DNA of 64,000 bases from Halopiger goleimassiliensis (GTDB taxonomy: Archaea > Halobacteriota > Halobacteria > Halobacteriales > Natrialbaceae), in assembly GCF_000455345.1 (NCBI RefSeq), contig NZ_HG315690.1, positions 2,890,339 through 2,954,338 on the forward strand, written 5' to 3'. Below the pieces are notes generated by a model. The model was not told the DNA's origin, ran no database searches, and saw only the letters and a program-made list of their open reading frames with translations. The position numbers and the translations under genes were made by a program. Numbering within the stretch: position 1 is the first letter of the stretch; the number at the start of each line of letters is the position of its first letter. Of the stretch, positions 1-8,385 are shown one piece after another.

Positions 1-123
1 CGGCGGGCCGACTACGAAGCGGAACTGCGCGCGATCATCGCCGACGAGGCCGGCCCGGAGGCGATCGGCGACTGTTTCCCGGACCACGACCAGACGTACG
101 TGACCGGCGTCCGGGACGAGTAG
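1..123 (+). CDS. C-terminal fragment of an unidentified protein (5' end outside window)
   Basis: Frame 1 is open from the first base to a TAG at 121-123 and encodes 40 residues ending in YVTGVRDE. The composition is acidic and like neighbouring proteins, so this is probably the tail of a real gene entering the window. It is too short to assign to a family. The next gene begins within about 70 bases on the same strand. Confidence 0.45.
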   Translation, partial: RRADYEAELRAIIADEAGPEAIGDCFPDHDQTYVTGVRDE

Positions 124-190
124 CCACCGTTCGGTGTTCGATCCTCGAGCGTCCGATAGTTCTACGTCGCAACCGGTCGATGTCCGTGAC

Positions 191-838
191 GTGACGACAT
201 CCGTGTACTTCGATCTCGACGGAACGCTCCTCGAGTACACGCGGCCGTTCGACGAGATCTTCGCCGACGTGATGCCCGCCGGCGTCGACGTCACCGAGTC
301 GATGGCGGCAGCCTACTCCGAACGAGTACTCGCCGGACTCGACGATCTCGAGGACGATCCCTACGAGCAAGCGTTTGCGGCGATCTGCCGCGAGTACGAC
401 GTCTCCGCGGACCCCGCAGCCCTCGCGGCTGAACGCGTTCGAACGGAGGTCGCCGCGACGCGCGTCCCCGAGTCGGTCCGTCGCCTCGTCGAACTCGTCG
501 CGCGAGATCACGACGTGGGGATTCTGACGAACGGCGACGGGCGGATGCAACGGCGGAAACTCGAGGTTCACGGCCTCGACGACCTCGTGGATACGATCGT
601 CGTCTCCAACGAGTTCGGTGCTCGAAAGCCCGCTCCGGAACTCTTCGAGCACGCGAAGTCGGAACTGCCGGCCGAGACGTTCGTCTACGTCGGCGACTCG
701 CTCGAGGAGGACGTCTTGCCGGCGCGAGAGCACGGGTTCGAGACGGTGTACGTCGGCAACGAGCACCCACCGGAGACGACGCTGACAGTCTCTACTGTCG
801 AGGATCTGGCGACAGTGCTGGGGCCGCTTCTGGACTGA
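191..838 (+). CDS. HAD-superfamily hydrolase (phosphatase-like)
   Basis: This is a soluble haloacid-dehalogenase-like hydrolase of about 215 residues. The nucleophile motif I (FDLDGT) lies right at the N-terminus. A motif II-like ILTNGDG follows, then a motif III region around RKP, and the metal-binding motif IV reads YVGDSLEEDV. The family uses an aspartyl-phosphate intermediate, but the substrate cannot be read from sequence. I chose the GTG at 191 because HAD proteins usually start just before DxDGT. An in-frame GTG at 134 would add 19 residues of low-information sequence. The gene lies between a truncated upstream gene and hisS on the same strand. Confidence 0.85.
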   Translation: MTTSVYFDLDGTLLEYTRPFDEIFADVMPAGVDVTESMAAAYSERVLAGLDDLEDDPYEQAFAAICREYDVSADPAALAAERVRTEVAATRVPESVRRLVELVARDHDVGILTNGDGRMQRRKLEVHGLDDLVDTIVVSNEFGARKPAPELFEHAKSELPAETFVYVGDSLEEDVLPAREHGFETVYVGNEHPPETTLTVSTVEDLATVLGPLLD

Positions 839-912
839 AACCGTCGCGGCGCTGGCTCGAAGACTGTGCGGAAACGAAAGGATAGAAGTCCGCGGTCGGC
901 CAATCCATTCCC

Positions 913-2211
913 ATGTACGACCGGATCAAGGGCTTTCGCGACTTCTATCCCGGCGAGATGGCCGCCCGGCGGGAGACGATCGACACCGTCGAGGACACCG
1001 CCCGCCGCTACGGCTTCCGCGAGATCGGCACGCCCGCGGTCGAGCGCGCCGAGATGTGGACCGACAAGAGCGGCGACGAGATCGTCGAGGAACTGTACGC
1101 CTTCGAGGACCAGGGCGGCCGTCACGTCACCCTGACGCCCGAACTGACGCCGACGGTCGCGCGGATGGTCGTCGCCAAGCAACAGGAACTCTCGAAGCCG
1201 ATCAAGTGGTTCTCGACGCGGCCGTTCTGGCGCTACGAACAGGTCCAGCAGGGCCGCCAGCGTGAGTTCTACCAGACCAACGTCGACATCTTCGGCTCGT
1301 CGGAACCGGAGGCCGACGCCGAGATCCTCGCGTGGGCGGCCGACGCGCTCACCAACCTCGGACTGACGGGCGAGCACTTCGAGTTCCGGGTCTCCCACCG
1401 GGACATCCTCGGCGGCGTCCTCGAGACCTACGACGCCGACGTCGATATCGACGAGGCGATCCGGGCGGTCGACAAATCGGAGAAGATCTCCACCGCGGAG
1501 TACCACGACCTGCTGGTCGAGGCCGGCCTGGACTACGACCAGGCCGCCGAGTTCGACGACCTCATCGCGGCGGGCGACCTCGAGGCGGTCGAGGAGTTCG
1601 CGAACACCGAACGCGTCACCGACGCCGTCGAGAACCTCCAGCACGTCCTCGACGCGGCCGAGGACTTCGGCGCGCGCGAGTACTGTACGATCTCGCTCGA
1701 GACGGCCCGCGGACTCGACTACTACACCGGCGTCGTCTTCGAGTGTTTCGACTCCGCGGGCGAGGTCTCGCGGTCGATCTTCGGCGGCGGCCGCTACGAC
1801 GACCTCATCGAGAGCTTCGGCGGCCAGCCCACGCCCGCGGTCGGCGTCGCGCCCGGCCACGCGACGCTGTCGCTGCTGTGTCAGCGGGCCGGCGTCTGGC
1901 CCGAAGAAGCGGTGACGACCGACTACTACGTCCTCCAGATCGGCGACACCCGCTCGGAGGCGGCCCGGATCTGCCGGGAGCTCCGCGAGCGCGGCCACGT
2001 CGTCGAGACCGACGTCGCCGGACGCTCGTTCGGCTCGCAACTCGACTACGCCGACTCGATCAACGCCGAGACGGTCGTCATCGTCGGCGAACAGGACCTC
2101 GCGAACGACGAGGTGACGATCAAGGACATGGAGTCGGGCGACCAGACCCAGGTCGCCGTCGACGAGTTCCCCGGCGATCTCGAACGACCGACGTACGACG
2201 ACGTCGCCTGA
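913..2211 (+). CDS. hisS: Histidyl-tRNA synthetase
   Basis: The protein has 432 residues, normal for archaeal class II HisRS, and charges tRNA-His with histidine in the cytoplasm. The N-terminus (MYDRIKGFRDFYPGEM) is typical. Motif 2 is seen in RPFWRYEQVQ, the histidine-specific signature in RGLDYYTG, and motif 3 around GVAPGHA. The C-terminal anticodon-binding domain starts near residue 335. The ATG lies about 75 bases after the HAD gene stop. The long antisense frame on the other strand is a codon-bias shadow. Confidence 0.97.
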   Translation: MYDRIKGFRDFYPGEMAARRETIDTVEDTARRYGFREIGTPAVERAEMWTDKSGDEIVEELYAFEDQGGRHVTLTPELTPTVARMVVAKQQELSKPIKWFSTRPFWRYEQVQQGRQREFYQTNVDIFGSSEPEADAEILAWAADALTNLGLTGEHFEFRVSHRDILGGVLETYDADVDIDEAIRAVDKSEKISTAEYHDLLVEAGLDYDQAAEFDDLIAAGDLEAVEEFANTERVTDAVENLQHVLDAAEDFGAREYCTISLETARGLDYYTGVVFECFDSAGEVSRSIFGGGRYDDLIESFGGQPTPAVGVAPGHATLSLLCQRAGVWPEEAVTTDYYVLQIGDTRSEAARICRELRERGHVVETDVAGRSFGSQLDYADSINAETVVIVGEQDLANDEVTIKDMESGDQTQVAVDEFPGDLERPTYDDVA

Positions 2212-2366
2212 GGCGGCGGTTGCTACTCGACGTGTGACAGCGGTTCCGTCGATACCTTTGTCGCCCGAATACTCGTTTTCGCGATCTCGACGCTGTTCGA
2301 TCGGACGCTGGACGGTCTCGAAGTAGTGATTCGTGCTGTGAGGTCGAAACGCAGACTCGTGTGCCG

Positions 2367-3251
2367 CTATCGCCGGCGTTCACGCGCGACCAGCGTCGCG
2401 GCGAGCAGGGAACCGAGCGCGGCCGAAATGCCGAACCCGGGGATGCCGTCGTCCGAGTCGTCGGATTCCGCGTCGCGTTCGGTCGCGGTCGACTCGTCTT
2501 CGGCATCGGTCGACGATTCGTCGGCATCGGCCGTTTCGTCGGCGGATTCGTCGTCCGCGTTCGCCTCGGCCGCGGCGGCTTCGTCGACGACCGCTTCGAC
2601 GGAGAGTTCGTCCGGACGCTCCTCGTGGAGGAGCCAGGTCGCCGCGTTGTCGCCGTCCACGCTGGCCGTCGCGGCGACGACCTCGCGGGGGAGGTCGTCC
2701 TCGTGGAGGTGCCACTCCTCCGGACCGGTCTCGTCAGCGTTGGTCTCGGAGACCTCCGCCGGCATGACGACGTTGTAGACGAACTCGTCGAGGTCCGCCG
2801 GGTCGGCCGGGTTCACGACGACCGAACCATCGTAGCTGACGATCCCGTTTTCGACCTCGACGCTGACGTCGTCGACCTCGTCCGCGATGCCGTCGACGGC
2901 GGTGGTCGTGATGAACACGAGGTAGCCGTCCTCGGTCTCGAGGTCTTCGCCCGCGGCGTACTGGATGCCGTTGTCAGCCAGTTCCATGTCGCCCGCGAAG
3001 TTCTCGCCGAGCGTGGGACGCGGAGCGTCGCCGACTTCCCGCTCCGTGTACAACTGATCGTACGTCTCCTCGTCCAGCTGCCAGGCGATGTCGATGGAGA
3101 CGATCTCTCCGTCTTCGGTCACCGTCGTCTCGATCTCCATCGCCTGTTCGTCCTCGGCCGCGACGGACGCCGTCATGGCAGTGAGCACGATCGACAGGAG
3201 GACGATCGTGAGCGGTGCTCCCCCGAATCGCCCGCTTGCTATCTCTGTCAC
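2367..3251 (-). CDS. Secreted protein with PGF-CTERM surface anchor
   Basis: This 294-residue protein begins with a GTG. An N-terminal hydrophobic signal segment (about residues 12-32) ends near VAAEDEQ. The central domain of about 190 residues is unrecognised. It is followed by a low-complexity Asp/Glu/Ser/Ala stretch, then IPGFG, a hydrophobic helix and a terminal ERRR. That tripartite C-terminus is the PGF-CTERM signal, which archaeosortase A processes to attach proteins to the haloarchaeal surface through a lipid. The spacer is likely O-glycosylated or exposed. The gene diverges from the sulfatase at 3361, so the 109-base gap should hold two promoters. Function of the globular part is unknown. 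Confidence 0.8.
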   Translation of the reverse strand: MTEIASGRFGGAPLTIVLLSIVLTAMTASVAAEDEQAMEIETTVTEDGEIVSIDIAWQLDEETYDQLYTEREVGDAPRPTLGENFAGDMELADNGIQYAAGEDLETEDGYLVFITTTAVDGIADEVDDVSVEVENGIVSYDGSVVVNPADPADLDEFVYNVVMPAEVSETNADETGPEEWHLHEDDLPREVVAATASVDGDNAATWLLHEERPDELSVEAVVDEAAAAEANADDESADETADADESSTDAEDESTATERDAESDDSDDGIPGFGISAALGSLLAATLVARERRR

Positions 3252-3360
3252 GACCCGTGCCTTTCGAACCCGCCCCTATGAAACTATTCATTCGTCTGAA
3301 GTGTTCGGATCTTCCCGTGCCGGTGCCAGCATTAACTATCCGGTCGATGTACGACGGCCG

Positions 3361-4842
3361 ATGGCCGAGACCCGCCCGAACGTCCTGTTCGTCCTCACCG
3401 ACCAGGAGCGGTACGACTACAGCGCGCCTGACGGCCCGTCGGTCGAGACCCCGGCGATGGATCGGCTCTCGAGCGAGGGACTGCGCTTCGCCCGGGCGTT
3501 CACGCCGATCAGCATCTGCTCGAGCGCGCGGGCGTCGCTGCTGACCGGACGATTTCCGCACGGCCACGGCATGCTCAACAACTGCCACGAGGACGACGCC
3601 CTCCAGCCGAACCTCCCGCCGGACATCGAGACGTTCTCGGAGGCCCTCGACGCGGCGGGCTACGACTGCACCTACACCGGCAAGTGGCACGTCGGTCGCG
3701 ACCAGACGCCCGAGGACTTCGGCTTCGCCTACCTCGGCGGCAGCGACAAACACCACGACGACATCGACGAGGCGTTTCGCGAGTACCGCGAGCGGCGGGG
3801 CACCCCCCTCGGCGAGGTCGACCTCGAGGCGGAACTCTACACCGGCGAGGACCCCCGAGACCCGAGCGAAGGGACGTTCGTCGCCGCGACGACGCCCGTC
3901 GACGTCGAGGACACGCGGGCGTACTTCCTCGCCGAACGGACGATCGACGCGCTCGAGGCCCACGCCGACGGGTTCGATACCGGCGACGGACCGTTCTTCC
4001 ACCGGGCCGACTTCTACGGTCCGCACCACCCCTACGTCGTGCCGGAACCCTACGCCTCGATGTACGATCCCGACGAGATCGAGCGGCCCGACAGCTACGC
4101 CGAGACCTACGACGGCAAACCGCGGGTTCACGAGAACTACCTGCACTACCGCGGCGTCGCCGACTTCGACTGGGACCTGTGGACCGAGGCCGTCGCGAAG
4201 TACCGGGGGTTCGTCTCCCTGATCGACGATCAACTCGAGCGCGTGCTCGCGGCCCTCGAGGAGTACGGCCTCGCCGAGGAGACGGTCGTCGTCCACGCCT
4301 CGGATCACGGCGACTTCGTCGGCGGCCACCGCCAGTTCAACAAGGGACCGCTGATGTACGACGACACCTACCGCATCCCGTTGCAGGTACGCTGGCCCGG
4401 CGTCGTCGACCCCGGATCGACCTGCGACGCCCCCGTCCACCTCCACGACCTGGCTGCGACCTTCCTCGAGATCGCCGACCTCGAGGTCCCCGACGCGTTC
4501 GACGCGCGCAGCCTCCTGCCGGTACTCGAGGCCGGCGGCGATCCGGACGCCGCGGCAGGGGAGTGGCCCGACTCGGTCTTCGCCCAGTACCACGGCGACG
4601 AGTTCGGTCTCTACAGCCAGCGGATGGTCCGGACGGCGCGGTACAAGTACGTCTACAATGGGCCGGACGTCGACGAACTGTACGACCTCGAGGCGGACCC
4701 CGCGGAACTGCACAACCTGATCGACCACCCCGGCTACGGCGACGCCCGACGCGAGATGCGCGATCGGCTAATTGCGTGGATGGACCGAACCGACGATCCG
4801 AACCGGGGCTGGGTGCCGGCCGTCCTCGAGCGGGCGTCGTAG
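3361..4842 (+). CDS. Sulfatase family protein (alkaline phosphatase superfamily)
   Basis: The 493-residue protein starts RPNVLFVLTDQ, the metal-binding start of type I sulfatases. The active-site segment is CSSAR at residues 53-57, followed by SLLTGRFPHG. The family hydrolyses sulfate esters with a formylglycine made from the first Cys, and the usual motif is C/S-x-P/A-x-R. Here the third position is Ser, which may weaken modification by the classical enzyme. HASDHGDFVG supplies further metal and sulfate ligands, and GPLMYDDTYRIP is typical of the family. No signal peptide is visible, so it is probably cytoplasmic. ATG 3361 is preferred over upstream in-frame starts because those add non-homologous sequence. 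Substrate unknown. Confidence 0.88.
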   Translation: MAETRPNVLFVLTDQERYDYSAPDGPSVETPAMDRLSSEGLRFARAFTPISICSSARASLLTGRFPHGHGMLNNCHEDDALQPNLPPDIETFSEALDAAGYDCTYTGKWHVGRDQTPEDFGFAYLGGSDKHHDDIDEAFREYRERRGTPLGEVDLEAELYTGEDPRDPSEGTFVAATTPVDVEDTRAYFLAERTIDALEAHADGFDTGDGPFFHRADFYGPHHPYVVPEPYASMYDPDEIERPDSYAETYDGKPRVHENYLHYRGVADFDWDLWTEAVAKYRGFVSLIDDQLERVLAALEEYGLAEETVVVHASDHGDFVGGHRQFNKGPLMYDDTYRIPLQVRWPGVVDPGSTCDAPVHLHDLAATFLEIADLEVPDAFDARSLLPVLEAGGDPDAAAGEWPDSVFAQYHGDEFGLYSQRMVRTARYKYVYNGPDVDELYDLEADPAELHNLIDHPGYGDARREMRDRLIAWMDRTDDPNRGWVPAVLERAS

Positions 4843-4875
4843 TCCCGCTCGCTCGAGCCGTGGGGAATCCGGGTT

Positions 4876-5103
4876 TCACTCGTTCGATCCAGCGGACTCG
4901 GCGCGTTCGACGCCTGCAGCGACCGCGTGCTCGAGGCCGCGAAACGCGCCGAGGGCGGTAACGAACAGCCCCAGGAGGAGCGCGAACGCGGAGAAAAGAA
5001 ACGGCACGACCTCCCCGTTCCACGACAGTTTTGCGACAACGTACCCGGCGTACGCGAGGACGATTCCGAAGACGACGAGGGCCGCCGACCGCGCGTATTC
5101 CAT
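4876..5103 (-). CDS. Small two-helix membrane protein
   Basis: The predicted protein is 75 residues with two hydrophobic helices at about residues 6-25 and 32-55, followed by an acidic tail ending in GSNE. No enzymatic motif is visible. It is convergent with the sulfatase and divergent from the gene at 5233. Small two-helix proteins of this sort are common and mostly uncharacterised in haloarchaea. Confidence 0.65.
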   Translation of the reverse strand: MEYARSAALVVFGIVLAYAGYVVAKLSWNGEVVPFLFSAFALLLGLFVTALGAFRGLEHAVAAGVERAESAGSNE

Positions 5104-5232
5104 GTCGCGAACGCATCAACGAGCTACGATAAGCGGTTCGGTTACCGGGGCTCGAGAGAAGCGTACGTTTACGGCCACCAAGCGGTAAGGGCCGGCTATG
5201 TGCCAGCCGACCGTCGAACGGAGGGATCGCTG

Positions 5233-5670
5233 ATGGCGTGGGACGACGCCGGCGAGGACCCCGAATCGCTTCGCGAAGACGCCGAACGGTACGAGGAGAT
5301 CGTCGCCGGTCTCGAGGACCTGGTCGCGGAACTCCGAGAGGAGTCGGTCAAGGGGTCGCGACTCGAGGAACTGTACGACCAGGTGACGACGGCCAACCCG
5401 AACCTCTGGAACATCGCGACGGCGTTCATCGACGTCGAAGACGGCGAGGCGACCGTCTCGGACGTTTCGAAACTGGCCCAGGGGAAGTGGGCCCCGGAGA
5501 TAGTCGAGGACTGCGACGCGATGGTCACTCTCGAGATCCAGCGGGGGCTCATGCCCGACGACTTCACATACCTCGTGAGCCGGGAACTCGAGGACGAGAT
5601 CGACGCCTTCCGCGAGGAGGCGGCGAGCGCCAGACAGCGGGCCGCGGAACTGGAAGCCGACGAGGAGTGA
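5233..5670 (+). CDS. Hypothetical acidic helical protein
   Basis: This is a 145-residue soluble protein starting MAWDDAGEDPE. It appears all-helical: residues 12-45 form an amphipathic helix (RYEEIVAGLEDLVAELREE) and residues 110-140 another acidic helix. I chose the ATG at 5233. A GTG at 5200 is in frame, and an 11-codon frame (5198-5233) ends in a TGA overlapping the ATG, which could be incidental. A long palindromic repeat starts about 30 bases after the stop. Family not recognised. Confidence 0.65.
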   Translation: MAWDDAGEDPESLREDAERYEEIVAGLEDLVAELREESVKGSRLEELYDQVTTANPNLWNIATAFIDVEDGEATVSDVSKLAQGKWAPEIVEDCDAMVTLEIQRGLMPDDFTYLVSRELEDEIDAFREEAASARQRAAELEADEE

Positions 5671-5702
5671 TCGATCGCGGCGCTCGATGGAACGAGCGCG
5701 CG

Positions 5703-5779
5703 GTATACGAACTGCTGTACGTCAGTTCCGGCATGACCGCGTCACGTCGCGGTTGAACCGGTACAGCACTCCGTGTGCG
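5703..5779. repeat. Dispersed long palindrome, copy R0
   Basis: This imperfect inverted repeat of about 77 bases has arms that share CTGTAC and a CGG-rich centre. It matches, in the same order of blocks, the copies at 21217, 23115 and 44001. It is the most diverged of the four. It lies just after the stop of the gene at 5233. Confidence 0.6.
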
Positions 5780-5865
5780 TGCCATAGAACACGTTCGAAA
5801 GCGATCAGTTCAGGCTGTGTTGTATCACTCCGCAGGCGTTCGTCAGGCATGCGGTGGCGCGCGCT

Positions 5866-6036
5866 GTCGAGCGGCCGAGGGAAGCGAGGGATGAGCGTAG
5901 CGAATCCCTCGAAAAGCGAACGGGGAACGAAGTGACCCGTAAGCACCTGCGAGGCCGCTCGACGATATCGTGCGAGGGATGAGTGAGGGAGCGTAGCGAC
6001 CGAACGAATCGGCTGGGGAGGGCGTGGCAACTCCCC
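5866..6036. repeat. Hairpin-rich non-coding island
   Basis: The 474-base gap from 5671 to 6144 holds no credible gene. Within it, GTCGAGCGGCC (5866-5876) pairs with GGCCGCTCGAC (5953-5963). That 11-bp stem encloses two smaller inverted repeats: CGAGGGAT with ATCCCTCG (5885-5911), and ACGGG with CCCGT (5920-5940). Downstream, the block CGGCTGGGGAGGGCG (6010-6024) is identical to one at 14341-14355. The layout could fold as a multi-branch RNA or DNA cruciform. Function unknown. Confidence 0.5.
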
Positions 6037-6144
6037 GTGTCCACGATAGCAGGACGCTTCATTTCAACAGCCGTCGATCGAACTCACCGACCAATTCACG
6101 CTCTACCGATCGGCAAAACCGATCCTACGACACGCTGCTCCGTA

Positions 6145-6651
6145 TCACTCGACGACGAGTCGTTCGCGCTCGAAGCCGCCGCTCTTCCCCGACTCCTCGG
6201 AATCGACGGCGGACGATCCGCACGATCCGTCTGTAGAACGTTCGCTCGAGCGCCACCGCCACGAGCCGATCGTCTCGGGCTCGAGCGAAACGATCAGGTA
6301 CGAGCGATCCGGCCACGTCGCCGCCGCGACGTCGGTCTCGCTCGGTCGTGGCGGTCCCCGGGGATGGGAGTGGTAGAAGCCGACGACCTCCTCGCCGCGG
6401 TCCTCGAAGCGCTCGAAGACGGCGAGCTGTTCCTCCGGATCGATCAGATAGCGCGTGTGGGGGTTCTCGGCGACGTTTTCGGCGGGGTACTGCGAACGAA
6501 CGTGACTCCGATCGGGTCCGAACGCGCCGCCGAAGACGCCACAGATCTCCCGCGGGCGACCGTCGCGAGCGCGCTCGAGGACGGCGTCGCGGATCTCGGA
6601 CGGCACGTGCAGCGTCGGGCGATCGTCGGTGTCGGCATCGGGTCCCGTCAC
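6145..6651 (-). CDS. JAMM/MPN-domain metalloprotease (desampylase-like)
   Basis: The 168-residue protein carries the JAMM zinc motif HSHPRGPPRPSETD at about residues 95-108, with the upstream catalytic Glu in REICGVFGG (about residue 35). In haloarchaea such single-domain JAMM proteins remove ubiquitin-like SAMP modifiers, and HvJAMM1 is the studied example. This one has a Ser/Gly-rich C-terminal tail that may be disordered. The gene lies 4 bases downstream of the BtuF-like gene on the same strand and is likely co-transcribed. Alternative JAMM substrates cannot be excluded. Confidence 0.85.
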   Translation of the reverse strand: MTGPDADTDDRPTLHVPSEIRDAVLERARDGRPREICGVFGGAFGPDRSHVRSQYPAENVAENPHTRYLIDPEEQLAVFERFEDRGEEVVGFYHSHPRGPPRPSETDVAAATWPDRSYLIVSLEPETIGSWRWRSSERSTDGSCGSSAVDSEESGKSGGFERERLVVE

Positions 6652-6655
6652 GGCC

Positions 6656-7657
6656 TCAGAGCGTCGCGTCGGAGCGTGCTCGCGTCTCGAGCAGCCGATC
6701 GAGTTCGTCGAACGGGACCGCGATCTCGTCGAACGACGGCGTCGGCGTCTCGAACCCGTCGAAGACGTCGTCCTCGGGAAGCGGTTCCTCGCGGAGTTCG
6801 GGCCGGAGGATGCGCGCCAGCGCCTCGAGGGACTCGACCAGTCGCGGCCCCGGGCGGTTGAGATAGTGGTGGCCGTCCATCGCCCAGACGCGGCCCTCGC
6901 GAACGGCAGTCAGGTCGTCCCAGCCCTCGCGCTCGGTGAGATCGCTGCGGTTGGCGGCGGTCTGCTCGAGTCCGAAGCCACAGGGGGCGACGATCACGAC
7001 CTGGGGGTCGTAGGCCAGGATCTCGTCCCACTCGCGGGGCCGCGAGGGATCGCCGACGTCCGCCAGGCCGTAGTCGCCGCCGGCCCACGAGACGAGGTCG
7101 GCCGTCCAGTGGCCGGCGGTCATGACGGGGTCGGTCCAGTCGAAGATCGCCACGCGCGGGCGCTCCCCCGACGCGAGGGCGGCGGTTCGCTCCCGGACGC
7201 GGTCGATCCGTGCCTCGAGGCGCTCCCGGACCTCGCTCGCTCGGGCCTCCCGGCCGACGGCCCGGCCGATTCGCTCGACGTCCTCGAGTACGTCGGCGAC
7301 GCTGTGCGGATCGGTCGTCAACAGGTCGGGATCGGCGTCGATCTCGTCGATCGCCCGCTCGACGACGACGTCGTCGACCGCACAGACGTCGCACATCCCC
7401 TGGGTGACGATCAGTTCGGGGTCGAGCGCGTCCAGCGTTTCGACCGCGACGTCGTAGACGCCCCCTTCCTCCTCGGCGGCGAGCACCTGCTCGTCGATCT
7501 CGCCGCTCGAGGCGTCCGTCTCGATCCGCGAGCGGGTAACCGACGGCACCTCCTCGACCGCGGGCGGGAAGTCACACTCGTGGGAGACGCCGACCGGCTC
7601 CAGGCCCAGCGCGGCGAGGGTCTCGGTGGCGGCGGGGAGCGTCGTGACGGTTCGCAT
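6656..7657 (-). CDS. BtuF-like cobalamin/metal-chelate binding protein without signal peptide
   Basis: This 333-residue protein has the helical-backbone periplasmic-binding fold: LPAATETLAALGL at the start, LIVTQGMCDVCAVD near residue 110, a long linking helix, and a C-terminal lobe with AGGDYGLADVG and NRPGPRLVESLEALA. These features match the BtuF/TroA group that binds vitamin B12 or siderophore-type ligands. No signal peptide or lipobox is present when starting at ATG 7657, so the protein may act inside the cell, perhaps as a corrinoid-binding protein. An in-frame start 27 bases upstream exists but adds no export signal. It probably forms an operon with the JAMM gene. Confidence 0.75.
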   Translation of the reverse strand: MRTVTTLPAATETLAALGLEPVGVSHECDFPPAVEEVPSVTRSRIETDASSGEIDEQVLAAEEEGGVYDVAVETLDALDPELIVTQGMCDVCAVDDVVVERAIDEIDADPDLLTTDPHSVADVLEDVERIGRAVGREARASEVRERLEARIDRVRERTAALASGERPRVAIFDWTDPVMTAGHWTADLVSWAGGDYGLADVGDPSRPREWDEILAYDPQVVIVAPCGFGLEQTAANRSDLTEREGWDDLTAVREGRVWAMDGHHYLNRPGPRLVESLEALARILRPELREEPLPEDDVFDGFETPTPSFDEIAVPFDELDRLLETRARSDATL

Positions 7658-7740
7658 GGCCGGTCCTACGGACCGGACCGACAAAAGGCCGATCCCGGGC
7701 GGAACGAAACTACTTGGATTCCCGTCACGTAGGCGGCAGT

Positions 7741-8325
7741 ATGTTCCCGGAGACGATCGAGCGGGAGGCGATCACCCTCCGGCGGTTCGACGACGAGCGG
7801 GTCGACCCCTTCGAACTCTACGCCCTCTTCGCTGCGAACCGCGAGGAGGCCGCGGAGGTGTTCGCGTACGTTCCCCAGGAGCCGTACGAGACGGTGAAAG
7901 ACGCCGTCGATCGGCTCGAGTCCGCGGCGTCGGCGTGGGACGACGGCGAGGAGGCACAGTACGCCGTGTACACGCACGACGATGCTCTGGCGGGGTACAC
8001 CGGCCTGATTCCCGAGTGGGACCGCCGAATGGGTCGGATCGGGTTCATCCTCGGCAAGCCGTACTGGGGGAACGGATACGCCGAAGACTGCGCCCGGGCG
8101 CTGCTCGAGGTCGCCTTCGAACGACTCGATCTCGAGGTCGTCGCGTTCGACCACGCGGAGGGGAACGAGCGCTCGAAGCGCGTGCTCGAGCGGATCGTCG
8201 ACGCCGCCGGCGGCCAGTACGACGGCGTCTTGCGGAACTGGCTCCCGGTCGGCGAGGAAGTGCCCGACCACCACCGCTACACCGTCACGCAGGAGCAGTA
8301 CCGCAGTTCGAGAGACGGGGCGTAG
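7741..8325 (+). CDS. GNAT acetyltransferase, RimJ/RimL type
   Basis: The protein has 194 residues. It opens with ETIEREAITLRRFDDE, typical of the RimJ/RimL branch of N-acetyltransferases. The acetyl-CoA loop lies around GKPYWGNGYAEDCARALLEVAF (residues about 108-129), and the C-terminal strand contains VVAFDHAEGNERSKRVLERI. The family acetylates protein N-termini or small amines, and the substrate here is unknown. It starts divergently from the BtuF-like gene with 83 bases between them. Confidence 0.85.
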   Translation: MFPETIEREAITLRRFDDERVDPFELYALFAANREEAAEVFAYVPQEPYETVKDAVDRLESAASAWDDGEEAQYAVYTHDDALAGYTGLIPEWDRRMGRIGFILGKPYWGNGYAEDCARALLEVAFERLDLEVVAFDHAEGNERSKRVLERIVDAAGGQYDGVLRNWLPVGEEVPDHHRYTVTQEQYRSSRDGA

Positions 8326-8385
8326 CCGTCGGCGTCGACGGACGGAGCGTAATCGTCGCCGCTCGGCGTCGGGCCGCAGGGCAGG

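Noticed and set aside
685-2040. 451-residue open frame on the minus strand antisense to hisS
   Set aside because: It is low-complexity (Arg, Asp, Val, Leu runs) and mirrors the GC-rich codon bias of hisS. No domain is recognisable.
5722-6062. Short frames on the minus strand in the 5.7-6.1 kb gap
   Set aside because: They overlap palindromes and hairpins, and their translation is Arg/Pro-rich without a fold. The DNA looks non-coding.
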